Assembly: GCA_015499995.1 (NCBI GenBank)
Contig: JADNRV010000001.1
Coordinates: 1,488,001-1,552,000 of the forward strand
Origin: Flammula alnicola
Lineage: Eukaryota; Basidiomycota; Agaricomycetes; Agaricales; Strophariaceae
Length of the DNA: 64,000 bases
Direction: 5' to 3'
Each line of letters starts with the position of its first letter. Within the stretch, counting starts at the first letter, position 1. The notes beneath the pieces were generated by a model. The model made no database searches, was not told the origin of the DNA, and saw only the letters and a program-made list of their open reading frames with translations. Shown in pieces: positions 56,493 through 64,000 of the stretch. The translations under genes and the position numbers were made by a program.

Positions 56493-56733
56493 TGGGTTGT
56501 TATCTGTCGATTGGTAAAGTAGCACTCAGGAGCGCTCAATGAGGAGGAGCTGTGGGGATGATGGAGGTGTTGCTGAAGTTGTTTCCCATGGTCGCACGAA
56601 GTGGTTACCGAATAAGGAGGGTTTTTGACCGGAATGGCCCTATATTCCACCGGATTCCACCGGATTCCGGTAGGAATAGAGGGGGCACAGCAAAGACCTC
56701 CATGGATGAGGGAAAACCCAAGTTCATCTGACG

Positions 56734-58535
56734 ATGCCCTTGCTTGCCCTGCAACTGATCTCGCTGCTGCAATTGCCTCCTTGGTATCTGCAGCTGAATC
56801 TACCGGATGGACCGACATCACCGTGTCCGTCGTCGGAGACGAAGCCCTCTCTCTGGGGTATGTCCTCGCAGAGACCATCTCACGCCCAGACGACACCGTC
56901 ATGCGCCCCGCCGATGTCCCATTTGCCCAGATCGACCCTCATTCTAGTGATGTGGAGTCGTCTGCCATGGAGACTGACACTACCTCACGCCCTCCCCCTC
57001 CTCGTCAGGATAAAGGGAAGGGTAAAGCCCCCACGAGCAAGGTGGGGCCAGCCTCGTCATTCTCATCAGGGTTCATCTCTGATAGTGTGTCGGACACTTG
57101 AACAATGGTTCCAAGGTGGTTTCAGCTGCGCCGAGGCAGGCCCCTCCTGCCCCCCGCCAGTCTCGCAAGAGGCCGGCGGACTCTTACTTGAGGCCCCCGC
57201 CTCCTGTTTTGCTCAACCTAAGGGTTGGAAAGCTGGTGTTCCTTGGAGCGCCGGTCCTCATAAGCGCACGTTTGCTGAGCTTGCGGCGGCCAACCCTTTG
57301 TCGCAACGAGATCCTGCCATGGGCCCTAGTGCTCTTGCCAGGTATCCACCTCCGCCCCGCGTCCCTGCGATGCAAGCGGCCATCGACAAGAGGGTCTCTG
57401 CTGCCAAGAGGCAGAAGAGGCACCCCTCTTTCACTACTGCTGGCCCATCACGCAAGCAGATCCTCCTCGCATTCAGCAGCCCCTACACGAGGCTGCACGA
57501 CACGAAACTCATCGACCTGGTCCACAAGATCGACAAAGCCTTCCGCGATGCGAGCAGCGCCAATCGGGTGCTGTCTGCCTTGCACACTTATGACGGCATC
57601 TCTCTTGCCACGGCCCTTGTGTCCACCCAGAGCGATCTCGAGATCGCTCGAGGGTGGGTGCATAGAATCCTTCCGGAGTCTGACACCGTCAAGGTCTCGG
57701 TCAGCCTTCCTTCCTCCACCTCGTACCTTTGGGTACTGGATCTACCTGCTTACGGCGACTTCGCCAGTAAGACCCTTACCACAGGGGCCGAAGTGAAGAT
57801 GGCAATTCTTGCCTCTCCACTTTCCATCTTCGCGCCATTCAAATCCGAGCCTCGGATTAAGCGCAACTCCCCGGCGAGCACCACTTGTGTGGCGTTCCTC
57901 AATATCTGGGACTCTCAGTCTGGGTCCCGCGCGAAGGCTCTTATCAATAAGACCTTCATGTTCCGTGGCAGGGCTTACCACATTCTTGCGGCGCGCACCA
58001 ATCCCGGTGTCCCTCTGTGCACTAGGTGCTGGAGGTGGGGCCATCCATCCAACATCTGCAGGGCTCCTCAGCCCTGCTGCACTCATTGCGCTGAGCCACA
58101 TGAGGAGGCGGTACACTGTATCGCCGCTTCGTGTTGCAAGGGAATCCCAAGGCAACTCCACCCATTCCACCTACTCCTGGTGGGGTGGACTGCCCTCATG
58201 CCCCGCGGTGCCCTAATTGTAAGGGCGCGCATAAACCTTACGACAGAAAGTGTCATTTCTGGCACAACCGGTTTGATCGCGAATGGATCGATGCCAAATA
58301 TGCCCAGGTACGTGATTATTGAATCAACGTCGTGCACTCTACTCACAGAACGTAGCTTAATGCAGGCACAACTGCTTGATGAGATACGGGTTTTGAGTTG
58401 GAACGTGGCGAGGGACGGGATGTCCCTCGATGTAATCCTTAGCACTTGTACAAATATATACGACGTGTTATTCATCCAAGAGCCTCCCTGGAGGCACATA
58501 AGAACCGCCCCGTCTGCGAAGAGCAAGGGCCACAG
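56734..58535 (+). pseudogene. LINE2 ORF1 and start of ORF2, fused by frame changes
   Basis: Knuckles CTRCWRWGHPSNIC and CTHCAEPHEEAVHCIAASC are present (58018-58135), as is RVLSWNVARDGMS, the start of the endonuclease (about 58388-58425). One long frame runs from ORF1 into ORF2 because of an indel near 58140. A patch of about 62 bp at 57058-57120 (HSHQGSSLIVCRTLEQWF) is copied from the RNase H region of ORF2. The N-terminus is missing because E2 adjoins it. Confidence 0.8.
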
Positions 58536-59623
58536 TAGCCCAGTGGTTTCGATCACTAAAGACCTGTTGAGGTGGCTGTGCAGCTGCTGGAAAGGTTGTG
58601 GGTTCGATTCCCACTCATCCCTTCTACCTAATTACAAAAAGGAAGGAGTTTGTGACAAACAGTTGGTTACAGTCACAATCGGTACTGCATGCCGGTAAAC
58701 GGCTGTAGGACTAAGGCTGGATGTCATGATCCTCCGGCCGAGTGGGATGCAGATCTCTGGGCCTGGCAAGCCCGCGGCATATCGGGGGGGAACATTCACT
58801 GTACCCCAAATTGGCTGGCTTGATAAACCAGTTGTACCCATTGAGGGAGCGAAAGCACAGGGGGCAGTAAGCGGGGGGATTATATTAAGAACAAGCTGAT
58901 CGTCCTGAGAAGGGCCAGGCCACCCCCCACCCAGAACTCCCGGTCCAGTTGCTTGCTGGCATAAACCGGATTAGTATGGGTTGTTAGTCGGCAATTTGAC
59001 GGCAGGGGCCCAACAGACTCGGGCTTGGTCCTGTAGACTGTGCCCAAAGGGGTTCTTACCAGGGATCTTATACTGCGGGTGGTTGTAATTCGACCTGGGT
59101 TACCCGGTCCCATACTGGGAGCTTGTAGGGGGTTCGCCCTGGGGCGTGAGCTGACACTCTGGGAGGAAGGCCGTCCGTTCTAAGAAATGGAGGGCAGAAG
59201 AGTTTCTGGACCGATGCGAACCAATATGGGAAACCAAGCTGGAAATAACTCCGTGCTGAGATCTGTCTGTTGGATCGATTCTCAGATGCACAACACGGTT
59301 GGTTGCTGGCAAGGCAGAGAGTGGGGACAGATCGGGGATCCGCGCCATCTGGCATCAGCGAACCATCTGCCCTGCAACGGGAAACTGAGTACCCGGGGCT
59401 CTATATGAACTCCCCGGGGAGACGCGAGCCGTAGCAGGCCAGGGCAGTCCCCTGTGACCTGGCTCGAGTAGTAGCACTAAATCCTCTGTCGGTTCACCTG
59501 GCTGACTAAGCCAGGTAATGAGTCTAAGTTGATTCTGGGTACCAGCGCAAGCTGGCGTCTGCCCTGCAAAGGCGCAAGACGGTAGGTCCTCCCTTTGGGG
59601 GGGGCCTATAGCTCGTAAACTGT

Positions 59624-59661
<38 letters not shown>
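58526..59661 (+). mobile_element. SINE-L: long tRNA-headed SINE with LINE-like tail
   Basis: Flanked by perfect 14-bp duplications GTCTGCGAAGAGCA (58512-58525; 59662-59675). The head has TAGCCCAGTGG (A-box) and a T-arm GTGGGTTCGATTCCCAC (B-box), about 58535-58620. A body of about 1 kb has no recognised ORF. It ends TAAACTGTTGATTTAAA and a 32-nt poly-A. The same 17 nt precede the poly-A of LINE1 (reverse of 48225-48241), which implies use of the LINE's reverse transcriptase. The length is unusual for a SINE. Confidence 0.85.
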
Positions 59662-59666
<5 letters not shown>

Positions 59667-60177
59667 CGAAGAGCAGAAAGGGTGAAGATGTAGTCGGCGT
59701 GCCCAACCATCCAGACTGGTTGGCCATGGTGCGCCCCACCACTCCTGACGAGCGACCTCGGGTCATGACCTATGTTTCGACTAGGCTGGCCCGGTATCGC
59801 CCGGCTCAACGAAGGGATATTATTGATCATCCCAACATCATGGTACTCTCGCTCTCGTCGGGCGAGAGCTCCTTCTACCTTCTGAACGTCTACTCAGATT
59901 CCGATCATGGGGCTATTAATTGGCTCCGTGATCACGATCGAGATCTTCCTCGATGTCATTTAATGATGGGAGATTTTAACGCACACTCTCCAGATTGGGA
60001 CCCTGGTTCCGCTAGGGAGGGATGTGCCTTATCGCTGCAACAATCTGCGGCTATCCTTGGGCTCGAGCTTGCTGCATTTGGCAACCCTGGGCCTACGCAC
60101 ATTCCGAGAGATCATGCTAAACATAGCACGGTGATCGATCTGGCCTTTGTTCCCCCCGATCAGGTGGTGAACGAGTC
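59662..60177 (+). pseudogene. LINE2 endonuclease fragment
   Basis: Frame from about 59699: NHPDWLAMVRPTTPDERPRV, LSLSSGESSFYLLNVYSDSD, MMGDFNAHSPDWDPGS, STVIDLAFVPPDQVVNEST. These are endonuclease motifs collinear with LINE1 ORF2. It ends where D2 begins, before the SDH motif. A 3-bp deletion (SAREGC instead of SVRREGC) separates it from LINE1. Confidence 0.88.
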
Positions 60178-63100
60178 CACCTGTATGTGCCAGTATCATG
60201 TATGATACCTGGGCTGCCTGCCAATAAGGAGTGTACATCCACAAGGCTAACAACCTCCTTGGGCAGTTGCCCAACACTATGCAACATAATACCTACAGGC
60301 TGCCGGGGTGCCAGAGACGGCTTTGGTGCTTGTTGTTGGGGCGGGTGATGGTAAACAGGTGTCAACAGTGCAGGAAATGATGTCCAGCACTGTATTTTGG
60401 GTGCTGCTCGTCGTTGCGGGCGCTTTTGGGCGCGGAAAAAAATATAATGGAACCTATTAATATATTCTGACCTGCCCCCACTGTTTGCGCGCCTCGGGGA
60501 GGGCGGGGATGGGTGGATTGACGAGAATGGCTTTGGATGTCGTTCCTATTTGGGGCGGGGCTGCTGTCAAACAACTGTCAACAATGTGGGAAATGATGCC
60601 CGGGGTTGTATTTGGGCTCTTGCTCATCGTCGGGGGCGGTTTGGAGCACGGGGGAAAATCCAATGGGGTCTAGTAATATATTGCTACCCATTGCCGCCCT
60701 TTGCGCGCCTCATTGGGGGCGGGGATGGGTGGATTGACGAGGATGACTTTGGATGATATTCTAAAATTAGACAGAAAGTGTGATATTTTTAGATGCCAGC
60801 GCTTGTGCCTTGTTTCGTTATCTATAGGAAAGCGCCCACCTTGATATTTTTAGACGCAGACACTTGTGCCTCAGTGCCTGTCTCTGTTATCTATAGATTA
60901 GATATTGAGCACGGGAAAAATTCCAATGGGGTACCATAATATATTGCTACCAATGCCGCCCTTTGCGCGCCTCACAGGGCAGCGAGAATGGATGGATTGG
61001 CGCGGATGGGTTTGGATGACGTTCCAAAAATAACCGCACCAGGATATTTTTACACAAAATGATGGCATCACGGCATGGAATACCGGGCTTATTTTGGCGC
61101 TTGCGCACCTTTCCCGTTAGCATTTTATCAAATAAAACATACATTCGTGATCTACAGATAAGCGCGATTCTAATGCTATAATTTTCATCCCAAATTTCGA
61201 GGAGGAAGGGATGGATGGATCTTTATTCATCTGGATGATGCTGCCCAGAGTGGCAACAATTGATAGGACCATATTGGGACACCTTCCGCATTCGGAAGGT
61301 GTTTCCATTGACTTGCTGCTCTCGAAAATCTTTCATAAAAACAAAGATATTTATTTAAATACTACTACTACTACTAGATAACGAGAATACGAATGACTGT
61401 GATTGTAACGGTCCGAGCAATAGGGGTGCGGCATACAACCCCAGCCCATGGAGCGGTGCGTTGTCCCCTCGCCCTCGCCTCCCACCCCTCTCCCTCATCG
61501 TTCGCTCCCGCGGCGTCATTAGTGGCTTGTCGTTTACCTTGCTGGCCTCGCCGTGGGGTGCTCCCCTTGGGCGATGGGCGGCGGTGCTGGGTCCTTCCCT
61601 CTTTCGTTGGCTCCCACGGCGACATCTTCACTCGTCCTCCCCAGCTCGGCCACTTGAAACCATCTCTTCGCATCGTTACCCACGTGTGGCGTGGACCGCG
61701 AGCTAGGAGACGTCGGGGCATGGGTGGGGCAAGGGGAGAGGGAAAGCAGGGCGGGGCAGGGAGGGCAAAAGTGGAGGGTGGACGCAGCGGTGGATCGGGA
61801 GGGGGTGAAGGTCGCTATGTGACCTTCTTCCTGGTGTTTCGTAAGTGGCCGGCACCTGCCAAACGATGGCCGGGGTGGTGGAGACATGGCGTCTCCGCGG
61901 GCAGGACGCTGGCGCTCTTGGCGGCGGCGCTGGGTTGTCGCCTCCTTCGCCCCCATCTTGACACCCTCGTCCGCGTGGTATCCGAGCAGCGGCAGTCGTG
62001 CTGCTGTGCTCCCACCTCGTCATCGTTATGGTATCCGAGCAGTAGCGGCGGTCGTGCTGCTGCTGCTCCGATCTCGCCGTCGTCATGGTGCACTAGCAGC
62101 AGCGACCGTGCTGCTGCTGCTACTGACGCTCTTACCTCGGCGTCGTAGTGGTATTCATGCAGCAGCAGCATGACTGCCGCTGGCGCTCTTACCTCACCGT
62201 CGTATCCAAGCAGATGCAGTCATGCTGCCGCTACCTCATGGTGGCATCCCATGAGTGGCTGTCGCACTGCTGAAAGCGGTGTTGGGAGGTGGAGGCGGTG
62301 GGTGTTGGCGTCGGCGATGGATGCGAGCAAAGGGGGTTGGCGGTCAGTGGTGACGAGGGAGAGGTAAGGGGTACTCAATTTACCACGTACCGCGCGGGTC
62401 TCCCTCTGCCAGGGTCTCCCCTCGCGCACTCTAACTCCTCATCTCCTATCTATATCCTTCCCAAGTCGGCCCGTCCGTCAATGAGGGGAGGGGCACGCGA
62501 CGTGGTGGTGGGTCTAGTTCGAATTGTACTGTACCTATTAACATCCCAAACTGTTAGAATATAGATATATAATCATTATAACAAAGACTTACTAACGTTT
62601 ACTTAAGTCCTTAGGCGTCAGGATAGGCGAGAGAGACGAGGAAGGATGAGTGATGGTGGTGGAAGATAACCATCAACGACGTTGAACTGTCGTTGATGGT
62701 TATCCGGCGTTTTCCGAGAGTGACGCGATTGGCTGGCAAACTCGGACCGGCCAGCCTCCGATCCGTCGTCGAGGTCTCGAACGTCCCCGAGGACATCCAC
62801 AGCAGATCTAAGGGTGAATTTATCGTCGGAATATATGTAAAATATCGTTTGGGGCACAAGCATCAAATTTACAGTCCAAATAGCAATACTAATGCCCGTT
62901 AAATCGAGGTTGCGAGCCACCATGGTGATTTCGGGTGGTTTGAAGACACATACATTGCGTTTAGGATTACAATAATCTTATTGATAGCTCGAGATATGGT
63001 ATATTTTCATTACAGGGTGCTATTACCCCATGTTTCAGAGGTTTCCGAGACACTCTTTAGAGAATGTGCCACAGTACAGAGATTCTCGTCAACTAACGCA

Positions 63101-64000
63101 TGAATCCAATGAGAAATATCTGAATAGCCTGTCCATCAAAAATGGTATTCCGAAGTTCTGAACGTCCCGAGTCACTATAAGCCTCACAAAGTATCTGTAA
63201 TTTTTTTATTTGATTCAAATAATAGTTCTACCACATTACCTCCAGTTCGATATGATTAGAACTAACCCAGTGTAAGATATTTGACCTCAAACGCCCGAAA
63301 TCACCTCGTTTGACGATGTCTTCATAAATTAGCAAGAGTTCGACCTCCGGAATCCTGCGAAAATGCTTGAAATACTCTTTAAATTAATTGTAAATATATT
63401 TTACACTTTTTCCTCGATTTCCTGCCAGCTCTGGGGAGTGTGGTTCACGAATGGGTAATTCTATGAGCCAAGTTGGCAGTGAAACACGCTGTTTTCAATA
63501 TAACACAAACATTGAGTTGTTATTTCAACGCGCAAATTGAGTTAATGTATGTATGTAATAATCTACATACATTAAGATAAATTTATGGCCTTCGGATGTG
63601 CTGGGGAATGTCTCGGAGACGTTGGAAACCTCGACGAAGACATAAGAGTACAGCCGGTCCGAGTTTGCCAGCCAATCGGCTCGCTCCCGGGAAACGCCGG
63701 ATAGCAGAGCAACGTCTCGATCCTTATCCTGAACCACCATCCCCAAGGCCTCACCTCTCCCTCGTCACCACTGACTGCCACCACCTCCGCTCGGATCCAT
63801 GGCCGACGGAAACACCTCCCAACACCGCTGCCAGCAGTGCGACAGCCGCTCATGGGATGCGACCACGAGGACGAGGTAGCAGCAGCACGGCCCTTCTGCT
63901 TGGATACGACGGCGACGGCGAGGTAAGAGCAGCAGCAGCAGCCAGTCGTGCTGCTGCTACTGTACCACGAGGTCGGAGCAGCAACAGAACAACTTCGGAT
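60178..64000. mobile_element. D2: inverted copy of D1, running off the window
   Basis: Starts CACCTGTATGTGCC, the reversed right end of D1, and follows D1's reverse complement to the window end (position p matches 85028-p, then 85031-p). Differences by eye are few: one extra TAG in a microsatellite (61361-61378 versus 23654-23667), TTTAAATAA for TTTATATAA, and GCGCG for GCGCA near 63527. It interrupts LINE2 at the codons ..NEST. Its other end is outside the window. Confidence 0.9.

Larger units (their letters stand above)
48200..56627 (-). mobile_element. LINE1: complete Tad-like non-LTR retrotransposon
   Basis: Minus strand, ending in a 28-nt poly-A (T-run 48200-48227). A 13-bp duplication ACCGGAATGGCCC flanks it (48187-48199; 56628-56640). 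Without the F insertion it is about 6.5 kb. ORF1 (CCHC zinc knuckles) is followed by an overlapping ORF2 with AP-endonuclease, RT and RNase H. That order, with a C-terminal RNase H and a poly-A tail, fits the Tad1 group of the I superfamily. Confidence 0.92.
47196..56699 (-). mobile_element. E2: second copy of E1, carrying LINE1
   Basis: Left end CAGTACTTTGCTGTGCCCC (47196), right end reversed AGGTCTTTGCTGTGCCCC (56699). 47196-48199 follows E1 closely; 56628-56699 supplies the missing terminus. It differs from E1 by the absence of the Helitron and by an additional segment of about 155 bp (about 47756-47909). Flanking 9-mers AAACTGATA and CCATGGATG do not match. Confidence 0.82.
56700..60177 (+). 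mobile_element. LINE2: partial second LINE copy, plus strand
   Basis: Begins inside ORF1 directly at E2's end (CCATGGATGAGG corresponds to LINE1 near 56078). It continues through ORF1, is interrupted by SINE-L (58526-59661), resumes in the endonuclease domain and is cut by D2 at 60178. RT and 3' end lie outside the window or are lost. Nucleotide similarity to LINE1 is high by eye. Confidence 0.88.

Overview
The window is a repeat-rich stretch of a filamentous basidiomycete genome, most likely an Agaricomycete. The evidence is KDZ-type transposases with CxC5/CxC6-like cysteine clusters, several hAT families, a Tad-like LINE with a CCHC ORF1 and a C-terminal RNase H, and many 50-60 nt GT..AG introns. 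I found no convincing host housekeeping gene. Nearly everything is a mobile element, an element inside an element, or the decayed remains of one.

Layout. 0.9-9.4 kb: a hAT N-terminus (hAT-0) split by a complete hAT element (hAT-1, 1214-5539, 8-bp TSD), followed by a second complete, minus-strand hAT (hAT-2, 5736-9400). 9.8-16.1 kb: element A, a full-length KDZ-type transposon with terminal inverted repeats, a perfect 9-bp target duplication, a lysine-rich accessory ORF and a CxC5/CxC6 transposase. 16.2-25.6 kb: element B, a non-autonomous relative of A, which contains a PIF-type MITE and a tRNA-derived SINE. The SINE is interrupted by element C (another relative of A), and C is interrupted by D1, a 5.8-kb fold-back element. 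25.6-45.0 kb: an old, CpG-poor graveyard with recognisable pieces of LINE, KDZ, Tc1/mariner-like, Copia, pogo-like and hAT transposases, plus small young MITEs. 45.0-56.7 kb: two copies (E1, E2) of one A-type non-autonomous element. E1 carries a 409-bp Helitron whose empty site is visible in E2. E2 carries a complete LINE (LINE1), and LINE1 is interrupted by element F, another A-type element. 56.7-64 kb: a second LINE copy (LINE2) in the opposite orientation, interrupted by a 1.1-kb SINE that shares the LINE's 3' tail, and then by D2, an inverted and nearly identical copy of D1 that runs off the window.

How the pieces work together. A supplies the likely transposase for B, C, E and F, which share its asymmetric ends (one end AGGTCTTT, the other CAGTACTTT) and its dense subterminal palindromes. 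LINE1 and LINE2 supply the likely reverse transcriptase for the SINE that copies their tail. Decay in the older elements is dominated by in-frame TGA codons where related proteins would have Arg (CGA), which points to CpG methylation and deamination as the silencing footprint. Protein assignments rest on motif recognition by eye; no database search was run.
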